Assembly (NCBI GenBank): GCA_017617475.1
Contig: JAFZWC010000043.1
Span: 1-52,526 of the forward strand
Origin: Bacteroidales bacterium
GTDB taxonomy: Bacteria > Bacteroidota > Bacteroidia > Bacteroidales > UBA932
Direction of reading: 5' to 3'
DNA: 52,526 bases
Shown: one piece after another, positions 24,152 through 33,390 of the stretch
Position numbering within the stretch: position 1 is the stretch's first letter
How the letters are laid out: each line of letters starts with the position of its first letter
Position numbers and translations under genes: made by a program
The notes under the pieces: model-generated
Told to the model about the DNA's origin: nothing
The model's input: the letters and a program-made list of their open reading frames with translations, nothing else
Databases searched by the model: none

Positions 24152-26557
24152 CTAGAAATTGAAACCGAATGACAGGTACAGGCCCACCTTCTTGGTCAGG
24201 TTGGACCAGAACACCTGGGCCTTAAAGGGACCGGCTATGGTGTTGTAACCATATCCTGCACCAACGCCGTACAGCCATCGGCCGTCCTTTATGGCCTGAA
24301 GGCTGTCAAAGTCGTAGCTCACATTGCCCATGACGGAGAGGAAGTGGTTGGGAGCCATCTGCAAACGGGCATCCAGACGGGCCAGAGCCATGTGATCCTC
24401 CATGAAGGTGGTGCCGTTGATACCTATGAAGGGAACCTGCTGCTCAATGAAACGGCTGGCCATATCACCGCCCATCACATTGGAGAACAGTATCGGAATT
24501 CCCTGGCCAACGATGATACGCCCGTACAGGCTGGGAATCAGGGTAAAGTTGCCGAAAGTCACGGGAACCTTGACGTCTCCCGAAACAACTCCCAGTAAGC
24601 GGGACTGCGGATTCTCTTCAAAAACGCGGAAGACGAGGTCGCCACGGAAGCCTGCCGACACACCCTTCTTGGGGAAATAGCTGTTATCCAGCGTCTCTAC
24701 GCGGGCATTGATGAAGGCGCTGGGGAAATCGACCATGGGCGCCAGGCTGTACTCTCTCTCCACCACGCCGGTGCTCAGGAGGTCGAACAGGCGGAAGAAC
24801 TGGTTCCGTACGCCCAGGTTCACGTCCAGGTTAGACCAGCGGATATTGGAGAAATAGAGTTCGGTGGTATTCAGCAGGAATGTAGCATTGAAGCGCTTGC
24901 CCTCCATAATCACGTTCATGCGGTCCGTGTAGCGCAGCATGTTGCGCACATTGAAGGTGGCAATGCGGGGAGCCGTGTAGGAATAGATCAGATCCAGATA
25001 GGGATTCTGACTGATGCGGGCGGTGATGTCAAAGGCCGATCCGCTCATGGCGCGGGTATTGAGACCCACGTTCAGGAGCAGGGAGACCAGGTCTTCCGTG
25101 TCTACACGGGCGCTCACGCCAACCTGATGCATGGGACCCCGCTTGCAGTAAATACGCAGTTTGTACGGTTCCTCCGTACCCCGGATTTCGTAGTTGACGT
25201 AGTCGTAGGACCCTTTGCCGAAGATGGTGGCAACGTCCTTCTCAATCATCCACCGGCCCGCGCGCATGCCTGCTTTCACGTGCATTTTGTCACGGATATA
25301 GTCGGCATCGGCCGCTGACACGCCGTCCACCACCACCTCGCCGATGAGCACATCCTGCTGGCCGATATCCACCGCCGGCTTGGCCTGGTATTGCGTAGTG
25401 GCATTGCCCACGCGCTTCTTCACGGCTTCCAGGACGGGAGCCATCTCCTGGGCGGCCCGGTACCCGCGGTTGTACATGGTATCCACAGCAGTAGCATTAA
25501 AGCTTAGCATGTTATATCCCTCCAGGTTGGGATGGATGTGCACGTCCACCGCGTTCACGTTGCTGTCGTAAACGTCGTTGGAAATGAGGTCCATTCCGGA
25601 GATGAGGAGGTCCGCCAGGTTCTGGATCTCATCGGCCTTCAGGCTGGCGCCCGCCAGATTGATGCCTATTACAATATCGGCCCCCATCTCGCGGGCAATA
25701 TTAACCGGGAAATTATTGCGCATTCCACCGTCCGTGAGCACCATTCCGTTGTAACGGACCGGTGCAAACAGGCCCGGGATGCTCATGGTGGAACGCATGG
25801 CCATGTTGATGGAACCGCTGTGCCACACTTTGGCCTTGCCAGAAGCCATGTCCGTAGCCACGCAGGCGAACGGGATAGGGAACTTGAAGAAGTCCGTGGA
25901 GTCCGAATAACCAACGGTACGGCTGGTAATGAGCTGGTTTACATTCTGGCCGAACACGAAGCCCGCCGGCAGACTGCCCACCAGGTTGCCTTGGGCGATA
26001 TCGCTGATGCTCTTGCGGTCCCGCGTCCTGGCCTCGGCGCCCAGATCGATCTGGCGGGTGCGGCCATTAGCAAAGGGAGCATCTCCCTTCAGGTAGTTCC
26101 GATAATCCTCGTCTTTATAATAGAACGGGAAGGAGAGCACATATTTCTCTTTGTAGCGGGTACGCGAATAAGGGATGTACTTCTTGTCCACCTTGTCGCT
26201 CAGGGCCATGTCCCAGTTCACGTTGTGGATAAGCGTATCCAGATAGGCCGCATCGTAGCCCAGGGAATACAGCGAACCCAGCAGGCCGCCGATACTGGTT
26301 CCCACCACCAGGTCAACGGGAATCTCGCACTCTTCCAGGTATTTGAGTACGCCGATGGTGGCGGCACCCTTGGCACCGCCGCCGGAAAGCACCAGACCCA
26401 CCGTGGGACGGGTTTTCCTGATCTGTGACATGCGGTAACGGATTTCCCGTACCGCTTTGGCATCCTTAGCATCCAGGCCGAAGGAAGAGTAAGTCTCGTC
26501 CTGGGCCATTGCCGCCATCGGCAGCAGCATCAACAGTATGGTAAGTAATCTCTTCAT
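24152..26557 (-). CDS. Patatin-like phospholipase with POTRA and outer-membrane barrel
   Basis: Predicted type Vd (PlpD-like) autotransported lipase of about 801 residues. The start at 26557 is chosen for the signal peptide MKRLLTILLMLLPMAAMAQ; an upstream ATG at 26590 would add a hydrophilic extension overlapping rlmN. Patatin domain: oxyanion motif SGGGAKGAATIGVL, nucleophile elbow VGTSIGGLLGSLYS (GxSxG) and catalytic Asp in VLTDGGMRNNFPV. After a POTRA-like segment (QQDVLIGEVVVDGVSAAD) the last 350 or so residues form a surface-antigen barrel ending LYLSFGFNF, with a terminal Phe expected for outer-membrane assembly. It is encoded between rlmN and recX. The substrate is presumably phospholipid. 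Confidence 0.9.
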   Translation of the reverse strand: MKRLLTILLMLLPMAAMAQDETYSSFGLDAKDAKAVREIRYRMSQIRKTRPTVGLVLSGGGAKGAATIGVLKYLEECEIPVDLVVGTSIGGLLGSLYSLGYDAAYLDTLIHNVNWDMALSDKVDKKYIPYSRTRYKEKYVLSFPFYYKDEDYRNYLKGDAPFANGRTRQIDLGAEARTRDRKSISDIAQGNLVGSLPAGFVFGQNVNQLITSRTVGYSDSTDFFKFPIPFACVATDMASGKAKVWHSGSINMAMRSTMSIPGLFAPVRYNGMVLTDGGMRNNFPVNIAREMGADIVIGINLAGASLKADEIQNLADLLISGMDLISNDVYDSNVNAVDVHIHPNLEGYNMLSFNATAVDTMYNRGYRAAQEMAPVLEAVKKRVGNATTQYQAKPAVDIGQQDVLIGEVVVDGVSAADADYIRDKMHVKAGMRAGRWMIEKDVATIFGKGSYDYVNYEIRGTEEPYKLRIYCKRGPMHQVGVSARVDTEDLVSLLLNVGLNTRAMSGSAFDITARISQNPYLDLIYSYTAPRIATFNVRNMLRYTDRMNVIMEGKRFNATFLLNTTELYFSNIRWSNLDVNLGVRNQFFRLFDLLSTGVVEREYSLAPMVDFPSAFINARVETLDNSYFPKKGVSAGFRGDLVFRVFEENPQSRLLGVVSGDVKVPVTFGNFTLIPSLYGRIIVGQGIPILFSNVMGGDMASRFIEQQVPFIGINGTTFMEDHMALARLDARLQMAPNHFLSVMGNVSYDFDSLQAIKDGRWLYGVGAGYGYNTIAGPFKAQVFWSNLTKKVGLYLSFGFNF

Positions 26558-26583
26558 AAGCATATGTGTATTGGGCCACCCTT

Positions 26584-26610
26584 TTGTCATTCTGAGCGAA
26601 GCGAAGAATC
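26584..26610. repeat. GAATGACA-family half copy at the rlmN 3' end
   Basis: TTGTCATTCTGAGCGAAGCG then AAGAATC on the plus strand, one arm of the repeat. On the minus strand it supplies the last codons of rlmN (GDSSLRSE and stop). Confidence 0.65.
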
Positions 26611-27645
26611 ACCATGCTTCCCTGCCAACAGGCCGCAGGCGGCGAAGATGTCTTCTCCCCTGGACGCCCGGATGGTGGCCGTCACTCCCCCGGCGTTCAG
26701 GCGGTCCCGGAAGGCTTCCATCACGCTGTCCGGTGCCGTTCCGTACGGGAAATCGGGAATCTTGTGGAAACGGATCAGGTTCACCCGGCACTCCAGGTTC
26801 TTCAGGAGCCTGAGCAGGCCGTCGGCATGGCGGGGACTGGAATTCCAGCCTTCAAAAACAGTATACTCAAAACTCACGCGGCGCTGGCCGGTGAAGTCGT
26901 ATTGCTTGATCAGGCGCACTATCTCCGTGATGGACCAGGCCTTCTGCACGGGCATCATCTGTTCCCGCTCTTCCGGGAAGGGATTGTGCAGGCTCACCGC
27001 CAGGTGGCACTTGCTCTCATCCAGATACTCCTTGAGTTTGGGCAGAACGCCTATTGTGCTCAATGTCACGCGCTTCGGGCTCCAGCCCAGGCCCCAGTCG
27101 GCCGTCAGGACCTCTATCACCCGCTTCACGTTTTCCCAGTTGTCCAGAGGTTCGCCCATGCCCATGAACACGGTATTGGTAAGCTCCCCCGCTTCATCAA
27201 TGGCGAAGAACTGGTTCAAAATGTCGGCCGCGCTCAGGTTTCCGTGGAATCCCTGCCGGCCTGTCATGCAGAACTTGCAGGCCATCTTGCACCCCGCTTG
27301 CGAACTCACACACAGCGTCTTACGGTCTTCGTCCGGAATCATCACGGCTTCGATGCACGATTCCTCATACCTTTGGCTTCCGACCGGGCATCTTACCTGA
27401 AACAGGTATTTCCTGGTTCCGTCCTTGGAGGTCTGAACGTCGATGGGTGCAGAATAGCCCACTTCATAATCGGCCTTGAGCGCTTCCCTGCCCGCCTTGG
27501 AGAGATTGGTCATCTCGTCAATGCTCCTCACCCTCTTCTGGTACAGCCACTGTGCCATCTGCTTCCCCGCAAACGCAGGGAGGCCCGCTTCCAAAGCAAC
27601 GGACTTCAATTCCTCCGGTGTTTTACCAAGCAGGCGCGTCTTCAT
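26587..27645 (-). CDS. rlmN: Dual-specificity 23S rRNA/tRNA adenine-C2 methyltransferase RlmN
   Basis: A radical-SAM enzyme that methylates C2 of A2503 in 23S rRNA and A37 in some tRNAs. It has 352 residues. The [4Fe-4S] motif CxxxCxxC is in SSQAGCKMACKFCMTGRQGF (about 117-136), followed by GMGEPLDNWENVKR, RVTLSTIGVLPKL and LAVSLHNP. The catalytic C-terminal Cys lies in RGEDIFAACGLLAG. After this the usual protein would end within a few residues; the visible tail GDSSLRSE is encoded by a palindromic repeat arm, suggesting a replaced stop. The gene lies 15 nt after tdk. Confidence 0.95.
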   Translation of the reverse strand: MKTRLLGKTPEELKSVALEAGLPAFAGKQMAQWLYQKRVRSIDEMTNLSKAGREALKADYEVGYSAPIDVQTSKDGTRKYLFQVRCPVGSQRYEESCIEAVMIPDEDRKTLCVSSQAGCKMACKFCMTGRQGFHGNLSAADILNQFFAIDEAGELTNTVFMGMGEPLDNWENVKRVIEVLTADWGLGWSPKRVTLSTIGVLPKLKEYLDESKCHLAVSLHNPFPEEREQMMPVQKAWSITEIVRLIKQYDFTGQRRVSFEYTVFEGWNSSPRHADGLLRLLKNLECRVNLIRFHKIPDFPYGTAPDSVMEAFRDRLNAGGVTATIRASRGEDIFAACGLLAGKHGDSSLRSE

Positions 27646-27660
27646 AATAAATAAACTTCT

Positions 27661-28236
27661 TTAGCTGTTATCCTCTGCCAGGGCCTGCTGGTAGCATTCG
27701 CGACAGAGGGGCTCGTAGGTGTCTTTTTCGCCCAGGACCACCAGCTTCTTGGAATCTGAGAGACGATGGGAATGGTTGGCCAGGGCGCCGCAGCGGACAC
27801 AGATGGCGTGAACCTTCTGGACGTCTTCCGCTATGGCCATGAGACCGGGCATGGGGCCGAAGGGCTTGCCCAGATAATCCGTATCCAGACCCGCAATGAT
27901 AACGCGGACGCCACGGTTGGCCAGCGTCTGGCAAACTTCGATGATACTGTCGTCAAAGAACTGGGCCTCGTCTATGCCCACTACTTGCACGTCAGGATCT
28001 ATCTGAAGCATGCGGGAAGGGGTTTTGATGGGCGTACAGGAAATGCTGTGGGAATCGTGGGAGACTACGTCCAGATCTGAGTAACGTTTGTCTACAGTGG
28101 GCTTGAAAGTAGCTATCTTCTGCTTGGCAAACTGGGCCCTTTTGAGCCTTCTGATGAGCTCTTCGGTTTTACCGGAGAACATGGAACCGCAAATTACCTC
28201 AATGCACCCCGATTTTTTTGAATTTTCCAAAAACAT
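27661..28236 (-). CDS. tdk: Thymidine kinase (type II)
   Basis: Salvages thymidine to dTMP with ATP. From ATG 28236 it has 191 residues: P-loop CGSMFSGKTEELIRRLKRAQ, lid SRYSDLD-like RYSDLDVVSHD, Walker-B-like VGIDEAQFFD and two zinc-binding pairs (CVRCGALANHSHRL and CRECYQQ). A longer frame starts at 28275, but the TAAATTTG box at 28263-28270 lies downstream of that codon, so 28236 is preferred. It is transcribed divergently from the Pro/Glu-rich protein gene. Confidence 0.95.
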   Translation of the reverse strand: MFLENSKKSGCIEVICGSMFSGKTEELIRRLKRAQFAKQKIATFKPTVDKRYSDLDVVSHDSHSISCTPIKTPSRMLQIDPDVQVVGIDEAQFFDDSIIEVCQTLANRGVRVIIAGLDTDYLGKPFGPMPGLMAIAEDVQKVHAICVRCGALANHSHRLSDSKKLVVLGEKDTYEPLCRECYQQALAEDNS

Positions 28237-28262
28237 TTCCGTATATTTGTTGTTGTTGACTA

Positions 28263-28293
28263 CAAATTTAGTCATTTATGGAGAAAAGTCAAA
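28263..28293 (-). promoter_or_regulatory. Predicted tdk promoter, overlapping the start of the divergent gene
   Basis: On the minus strand TTTG (28293-28290), 19 nt, TAAATTTG (28270-28263): a good match to the Bacteroidota promoter. It lies across the first codons of the divergent gene that starts at 28278. Confidence 0.6.
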
Positions 28294-28868
28294 CGGATTT
28301 GCTGCAACAATTCCAAGAAGAAATCGCAGCCCTGAAAGAGCGGATCGCCGCCCTGGAATCGCAAATCGTTGCGCTTCAGGCCAGTGAAATGCAGGCCGAT
28401 GATGAAGCCGTAGATTTCACCGATATAGAAATAGGAGTGGAAGAGCCCGTAGCCGTTCCCGAACCGGAGGTAACGGAGGCCGAAGTACCCTTCGAGCCGG
28501 AACCCGTACCTGAACCGGAACCCGTTGTCCTCCCGGAACCGGAGCCCGTGGTTGAACCCGAGCCCGTGGCCGCCCCCGCACCGGAGCCTGTTCCGGACGA
28601 AACCGCCCGCCTGCCCTGGCGCACGGACAAACCCGGCATATCCGTGAAAAACATCCGCAGCGGCATCAGCCTGCTGGACCGTGCGCTGTTCATCGGCACG
28701 CTCTTCAAGGAAGATTTTGCCCTTTACGACCAAACCATCGCCGACCTCAACGCCATGTCCACCCTGGACGAGGCCGTGGACTACATCCGTGAGCATTTCC
28801 CGTCCTGGAACCTCAAGAGCGACGTGGTGTACCACTTCATGATGAGCGTCCGTAAGAAACTGGGTTAG
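28278..28868 (+). CDS. Pro/Glu-rich protein with conserved C-terminal domain, function unknown
   Basis: A 196-residue acidic cytoplasmic protein. Residues 1-40 form a heptad coiled coil (LLQQFQEEIAALKERIAALE), about 50-110 are a low-complexity stretch of EPEPVPEPEPV repeats, and about 115-196 form a compact helical domain (SGISLLDRALFIGTLFKED, TLDEAVDYIREHFPSWNLKS, VVYHFMMSVRKKLG). I recall no named function for this C-terminal module. Its stop overlaps the rsmI start by one base (TAGTG), so the two are translated together. It may act as a tether: coiled coil for oligomerisation, stiff Pro/Glu spacer, folded head. Confidence 0.75.
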   Translation: MEKSQTDLLQQFQEEIAALKERIAALESQIVALQASEMQADDEAVDFTDIEIGVEEPVAVPEPEVTEAEVPFEPEPVPEPEPVVLPEPEPVVEPEPVAAPAPEPVPDETARLPWRTDKPGISVKNIRSGISLLDRALFIGTLFKEDFALYDQTIADLNAMSTLDEAVDYIREHFPSWNLKSDVVYHFMMSVRKKLG

Positions 28869-29602
28869 TGGCAGGTATCCTCTATATCGTGCCCACGCCG
28901 GTGGGGAATCTTCAGGACATGACTTTCCGTGCCGTGGAAGTCCTGAAGGGGGCCGATTTAATCCTGGCCGAAGATACCCGCACCAGTTCCGTCCTGCTCA
29001 AGCATTTTGACATTCACAGGCCCCTCCAGAGCCATCACAAGTTCAACGAACACCAGACGGTGGAACTGGTGAAAGAGCGCATCCTGGCGGGGCTAAACGT
29101 AGCCCTCATCTCGGACGCCGGTACTCCCGGCATCTCGGATCCTGGCTTTTTGCTGGCACGCACCTGCGCCGAAGAAGGCATTGAAGTACAGACGCTTCCA
29201 GGTGCAACGGCTTGTATTCCGGCCATCGTTTCCAGCGGCCTTCCTTGCGACAAGTTCGCCTTCGAAGGCTTTCTGCCACAAAAGAAAGGCAGACAAACTC
29301 TTCTGGCCTCCCTGGCCGGCGAAACCCGTACCATGGTCTTTTATGAATCCCCCTACCGGCTGGTAAAAACGCTGGAACAGCTGGCCGCCGCGTTCGGGGA
29401 AGACAGGCGCTGCTCTGTAGCGCGGGAAATCTCAAAGGTGCACGAAGAGCACCGCAGAGGCACTTTGGCCCAGGTGGCGGACTGGTTCCGCACCCACGAA
29501 CCCAAAGGCGAGATTGTGATAGTTGTAGCCGGGGCCCATCCGGCGAAACCCGCTAAAGAGAGGCGTTATGGTGGAGGGGAAGAAGAATCAACAGCCGACT
29601 AG
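28868..29602 (+). CDS. rsmI: 16S rRNA (cytidine-1402-2'-O)-methyltransferase
   Basis: Methylates the ribose of C1402 in the decoding centre of 16S rRNA. The 244 residues show the tetrapyrrole-methylase fold: YIVPTPVGNLQDMTFRAVE (near the start), ILAEDTRTSSVLLKHFDI, ALISDAGTPGISDPGFLLAR (near 78-97), LPGATACIPAIVSSGLP and FEGFLPQKKGRQ. The GTG start at 28868 shares its first base with the preceding stop codon. The last 35 nt overlap the next gene in another frame. Confidence 0.95.
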   Translation: MAGILYIVPTPVGNLQDMTFRAVEVLKGADLILAEDTRTSSVLLKHFDIHRPLQSHHKFNEHQTVELVKERILAGLNVALISDAGTPGISDPGFLLARTCAEEGIEVQTLPGATACIPAIVSSGLPCDKFAFEGFLPQKKGRQTLLASLAGETRTMVFYESPYRLVKTLEQLAAAFGEDRRCSVAREISKVHEEHRRGTLAQVADWFRTHEPKGEIVIVVAGAHPAKPAKERRYGGGEEESTAD

Positions 29603-30512
29603 CAGCTTTGTCACGGGCGCCATCGCCCTGGTTTTCCTGATTATCGGATACGAAGTGGCCTTGTTTGTTCACAAGGCTGCCGTCCTGCGCATAGCCGCCA
29701 ACCGGGACCATCCGGACACGGTGTATGTTATCGAGCGTTTGCAACCGGAAGAAATAGATGGAGATACGCTCGCTACGCTCGGTATGACAGATCGGGTCAT
29801 TTTGTCATCCCGAGGCCGTAGGCCGAGAGGATCTCAGTTGGACACCATCATTAGAAAGGACGCCCCCCATTCCCCGGCAGTGATAGCGGTGCGGGAAAAG
29901 CTTGCACCCCGGCGGGTGGAGAGCTTCCGCTTTAATCCCAATACCGTGTCGGTGGAGGATCTCCAGCGCCTGGGCTTCTCCCTCAAGCAGGCGCAATCCA
30001 TTGATAACTACCGGCTCAAAGGCGGCAAGTTCCGGCGCAAGACAGACTTTGCCAAGAGTTTCGTAGTGGCCGACAGCGTGTATGAGCGCCTGGCGCCCTT
30101 CATCGATATTCCGCTGCTGGACATCAACAAGGCCGACAGCACCGCGCTGCTGTCCCTGCCGGGTATCGGCCCTTTCTTTGCCGGAAAGGTGGTGCAATAC
30201 CGTGCGCAGCTGGGCGGATTTTCCACAACGGAACAGCTCCTGGAAATCTGGCGCTTCGACCAGGAAAAGTATAATGGTCTTAAGGACCTCATCACCTGTT
30301 CGCCGCCAGAGCCCTTCGCCCTCTGGACGCTTTCGGAGGCCGATTTGGCCCGTCATCCGCACATCTCCCGCACCGAAGCGCATGCTATAGTGCTGTACCG
30401 CACGCATCATCGGCCCGAAGAATGCACAGTGGAAGGCTTACAAAAAGCCGGCGTGCTCTCGGAAGAACACGCCGGTAAACTAAGCAAATGTATAATTAGT
30501 CCTGCACGTTAG
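29568..30512 (+). CDS. Membrane-anchored helix-hairpin-helix (ComEA-like) protein
   Basis: A 314-residue protein with a single N-terminal membrane anchor (about residues 14-34, [19 protein letters not shown]) and two or more HhH units: [20 protein letters not shown] (near 124-143), [30 protein letters not shown] (split over about 182-211) and a last one near 270-300. HhH folds bind DNA non-specifically; ComEA relatives act in DNA uptake, but a competence role here is only inferred. Residues about 64-91 are encoded by a 75-bp palindromic repeat (25 codons) that keeps the frame. It overlaps rsmI by 35 nt and the convergent recA gene by 17 nt. Confidence 0.82.
   Translation: MVEGKKNQQPTSSFVTGAIALVFLIIGYEVALFVHKAAVLRIAANRDHPDTVYVIERLQPEEIDGDTLATLGMTDRVILSSRGRRPRGSQLDTIIRKDAPHSPAVIAVREKLAPRRVESFRFNPNTVSVEDLQRLGFSLKQAQSIDNYRLKGGKFRRKTDFAKSFVVADSVYERLAPFIDIPLLDINKADSTALLSLPGIGPFFAGKVVQYRAQLGGFSTTEQLLEIWRFDQEKYNGLKDLITCSPPEPFALWTLSEADLARHPHISRTEAHAIVLYRTHHRPEECTVEGLQKAGVLSEEHAGKLSKCIISPAR
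29761..29835. repeat. GAATGACA-family palindrome, full copy in frame inside the HhH gene
   Basis: Imperfect palindrome from GAGATACGCTCGCTACGCTC to GCCGTAGGCCGAGAGGATCTC with GTATGACA and TGTCATCCC near the centre. It is 75 bp, exactly 25 codons, and is translated as [20 protein letters not shown] and a few more residues. Confidence 0.8.
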
Positions 30513-31527
30513 CCAGGGCTTCGCGGATTTTGGCCTCGATCTCTTCGGCCAGTTCCACGTTGTCCTGCATGAGCTTTTTCACAGCCTCGCGGCCCTGGGC
30601 CAGTTTGGTTTCGTTGTAGGAGAACCAGGAGCCGCTCTTCTGGATGATGCCCAGTTCCACACCCAGGTCCACAATCTCGCCGGTGCGGGAGATGCCTTCG
30701 CCGAAGACGATGTCAAACTCCGCCTTTTTGAAAGGCGGGGCCATCTTGTTCTTGACCACCTTCACCTTCACGTGGTTGCCCAGGGCTTCTTCGCCGTCCT
30801 TGATCTGGGTGGTGCGGCGAATGTCCAGGCGCACGGAGGCGTAGAACTTGAGGGCGTTGCCGCCGGTGGTGGTTTCCGGGTTGCCGAACATGATACCGAT
30901 CTTCTCACGCAGCTGGTTGATGAAGATGCAGCAGGTGTTGGTCTTGGAGATGTTGGCGGTGAGTTTTCTCAGAGCCTGGCTCATGAGGCGGGCCTGCAGG
31001 CCGACCTTGTTGTCGCCCATCTCTCCTTCAATCTCTGCCCTGGGGGTAAGGGCAGCCACGGAGTCGATGACCACAATGTCCACGGCACCACTGCGGATAA
31101 GGTTGTCGGCAATCTCCAGGGCCTGTTCGCCATTGTCCGGCTGGGAGATGAGGAGTGTATCCAGATCTACGCCCAGGGACTTGGCATAGGTGCGGTCAAA
31201 GGCGTGTTCGGCGTCGATGATGGCAGCGATGCCACCGGTTTTCTGGGCCTCTGCAATGGCGTGGATGGCCAGCGTGGTTTTACCGGAGCTTTCCGGGCCA
31301 TAAATCTCAATGATGCGGCCTTTGGGGTATCCGCCGATGCCCAGGGCATGGTCCAGGGAAATGGAACCGCTGGGGATGACCTGCGAGGAATCCCATTCCG
31401 GCTGGTCTCCCAACTTCATGATGGTCCCCTTTCCGTAGTCTTTTTCAATTTTGTCGATGGTAGCCTGGAGCGCCTTCAGTTTGGCGGCGTTGATTCCAGT
31501 TCCTTCAGCTTCTTTTGCCATACTCAT
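30496..31527 (-). CDS. recA: Recombinase RecA
   Basis: Forms ATP-dependent filaments on single-stranded DNA for strand exchange and SOS induction. The 343 residues are full length: Walker [16 protein letters not shown] (near 79-93), [18 protein letters not shown], Walker [21 protein letters not shown] (near 152-171), loop L2 with [20 protein letters not shown]. The C-terminus is less acidic than in E. coli. It is divergent from yicC, with a TATCTTTG box at 31569-31576, and its 3' end overlaps the convergent HhH gene by 17 nt. No LexA box could be recognised. Confidence 0.98.
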   Translation of the reverse strand: MSMAKEAEGTGINAAKLKALQATIDKIEKDYGKGTIMKLGDQPEWDSSQVIPSGSISLDHALGIGGYPKGRIIEIYGPESSGKTTLAIHAIAEAQKTGGIAAIIDAEHAFDRTYAKSLGVDLDTLLISQPDNGEQALEIADNLIRSGAVDIVVIDSVAALTPRAEIEGEMGDNKVGLQARLMSQALRKLTANISKTNTCCIFINQLREKIGIMFGNPETTTGGNALKFYASVRLDIRRTTQIKDGEEALGNHVKVKVVKNKMAPPFKKAEFDIVFGEGISRTGEIVDLGVELGIIQKSGSWFSYNETKLAQGREAVKKLMQDNVELAEEIEAKIREALANVQD

Positions 31528-31568
31528 GTAAATTAAAATTAGTTCGCGGGCATCCTAAACCGCATCTA

Positions 31569-31607
31569 CAAAGATAACGAAAAAACAAGAAATAATTAGT
31601 AATTTTG
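31569..31607. promoter_or_regulatory. Divergent -7 boxes of recA and yicC
   Basis: TATCTTTG for recA (31569-31576, minus) and TAATTTTG for yicC (31600-31607, plus) are both TAnnTTTG matches. They lie back to back with only 23 bp between them, so each -33 region falls on the other promoter. Confidence 0.45.
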
Positions 31608-31626
31608 CAACGAGAAAATAAGAATT

Positions 31627-32526
31627 ATGATCCAGTCCATGACCGGCTACGGCAAGGCCGAAGCCACCATCCAGAGCGGAAAGCTCACCATCGAAATCCG
31701 CACCCTCAACGCCAAGAGCGCCGACATATCCATCAAGAGTTCCCTCCTGCCCAAAGAAAAGGACCTGGAGGTTCGCAAACGCTTGGCCGACAAGCTGGTA
31801 CGCGGAACCATCGACCTGTTCATCACCTATGAACCCGCCGCCGGCGACGCCGCCCACAGCATCAACGCCGAAGCTTTCCACGACTATTGGAAAAGCACCG
31901 TATCGGCCCTGGACAAGGAAACCATTTTCACCAAAACCTTCCTGAAGGATCCCGGCGTCGGAAGCATCCTGGCCAGCAGCATTCTCCGTCTCCCCGACGT
32001 GGTGGACACCCGGAAGGCCGATGTTGTCTCGCCCGAAGACTGGCCCGCCGTATCGGCCGCCCTGGACAGTGCCCTGGAGCAGTTATGCGCATACCGCGCC
32101 ACCGAAGGCAAGGCCCTTTATGCCGACGTTACCGGCCGCGTCAAGGGCATCCTGGCCCTTTACGACCAGGTGGAAGCCCTTGAGGGGGAACGCATCCAGC
32201 TGGTGCGTGAAAAGTTCGACAAGGCCCTGGCCGACCTGGCCGCCAAGCCGGACCCTTCCCGCCTGGAACAGGAAATGATCTTCTACCTGGAGAAGTACGA
32301 CATCAACGAAGAAAAGGTGCGCCTGCGCCAGCACTGCAAATACTTCATGGAAGTGATTGATTCCGACCCCTTCCCCGGCAAGAAACTGGGTTTCATCATC
32401 CAGGAGATGGGCCGCGAAATCAACACCACCGGTTCCAAAGCCAACCACGCCGGAATCCAACAGCTGGTGGTAAGGATGAAAGACGAGCTGGAGAAAATCC
32501 GCGAACAGTCCATGAATATCTTATAA
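31627..32526 (+). CDS. yicC: YicC family endoribonuclease
   Basis: A conserved cytoplasmic protein shown in E. coli to be an endoribonuclease involved in small-RNA turnover. Its 299 residues have the YicC N-terminal domain (MIQSMTGYGKAEATIQSGKL, EIRTLNAKSADISIK) and the C-terminal DUF1732 module (EQEMIFYLEKYDINEEKVRL and ending GKKLGFIIQEMGREINTTGS then the acidic terminal helix). It is transcribed alone, divergent from recA; its last 6 bases overlap the convergent nucleotidase gene. In many Bacteroidota yicC precedes gmk, which is not seen here. Confidence 0.93.
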   Translation: MIQSMTGYGKAEATIQSGKLTIEIRTLNAKSADISIKSSLLPKEKDLEVRKRLADKLVRGTIDLFITYEPAAGDAAHSINAEAFHDYWKSTVSALDKETIFTKTFLKDPGVGSILASSILRLPDVVDTRKADVVSPEDWPAVSAALDSALEQLCAYRATEGKALYADVTGRVKGILALYDQVEALEGERIQLVREKFDKALADLAAKPDPSRLEQEMIFYLEKYDINEEKVRLRQHCKYFMEVIDSDPFPGKKLGFIIQEMGREINTTGSKANHAGIQQLVVRMKDELEKIREQSMNIL

Positions 32527-33387
32527 GAACGTCACCTTCGCTTCTCCCATGTAAACACCCTTCCAGCCTACCTGAAGAATGGGAACGGGCTTGCCGTCCA
32601 GGTTCTTCACGTAATCCGGCTCGTTCAGGAAGGTGTGGGAGTGACCGCCCACAATGAGGTCAATGCCGCGGGTAGAAGCCGCCAGGATGGGATCCGTGGT
32701 GTCTCCAGGATTGTGCTCTTCATAGCCGATATGGGACAGAATCACCACGTAGTCTACCTGGGGACGGATTTCGTCCACGTACTTCTGCACGGTGGGAACC
32801 ATATCAAACTCCGGCAGACGGTTGGAAATGTCGCCCTGCACCATGGAGCTCAGCGAGCAAATAACGCCCACGATGCCAATCTTCTTGCCGGCCTTCTCCA
32901 CAATCACGTAAGGCTTGATGTACTTGCCGGCCTCGAAGGGCGAGAAATCGTAATTGCACACCACCACCGGCATTTCCAGGGAAGACAGGCGTGCACCCAG
33001 GTCCTCTAATCCGTTGTCAAACTCATGATTTCCCAGCGTCACGGCGTCATAGCCCATGGCGTTAAGGGTTTGCACTTCCACCTTGCCGCCGCATTCGGAG
33101 AAATAGCAGGTTCCCTGCGAAAAATCTCCGGCGTGAAGCAGCAATACGTTCTGCGCGCCGTCGGCCTTGCGGACGGAATCAACGTATGCGGCCCTTTCCA
33201 GAGCACCGCCCAGACCCGCGTTCTCTCCGGAACGGACCGGTTCCATGTGGCTGTGGGTATCGTTCACGTGCAGGATGGTGAGCGTGGCTTTCTCGCGCTT
33301 GCCCAGCTGCATGCCCACATAGATGCACCAGCCAAAAACACACAGGCCCACGACCAGCAGCGCAATGCGTATAATCTTGTTATTCAT
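32521..33387 (-). CDS. Metallophosphatase domain of a split 5'-nucleotidase
   Basis: A 288-residue membrane-anchored periplasmic protein: an N-terminal membrane segment (IRIALLVVGLCVFGWCIYVG), then the calcineurin-like domain of UshA/5'-nucleotidases with all metal-ligand blocks: ILHVNDTHSHM (near 37-47), LLHAGDFSQG, TLGNHEFDNG (near 117-126), ILSHIGYEE and VGGHSHTF (near 245-252). The substrate-specificity C-terminal domain of this enzyme class is missing from the chain and is encoded by the gene directly upstream (3-nt gap), so the two proteins probably work together on nucleotides in the periplasm. Confidence 0.9.
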   Translation of the reverse strand: MNNKIIRIALLVVGLCVFGWCIYVGMQLGKREKATLTILHVNDTHSHMEPVRSGENAGLGGALERAAYVDSVRKADGAQNVLLLHAGDFSQGTCYFSECGGKVEVQTLNAMGYDAVTLGNHEFDNGLEDLGARLSSLEMPVVVCNYDFSPFEAGKYIKPYVIVEKAGKKIGIVGVICSLSSMVQGDISNRLPEFDMVPTVQKYVDEIRPQVDYVVILSHIGYEEHNPGDTTDPILAASTRGIDLIVGGHSHTFLNEPDYVKNLDGKPVPILQVGWKGVYMGEAKVTFL

Positions 33388-33390
33388 AGC

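Noticed and set aside
28237..28275. An upstream start for tdk at 28275
   Set aside because: The predicted -7 box lies downstream of that codon, and the family N-terminus matches the start at 28236.
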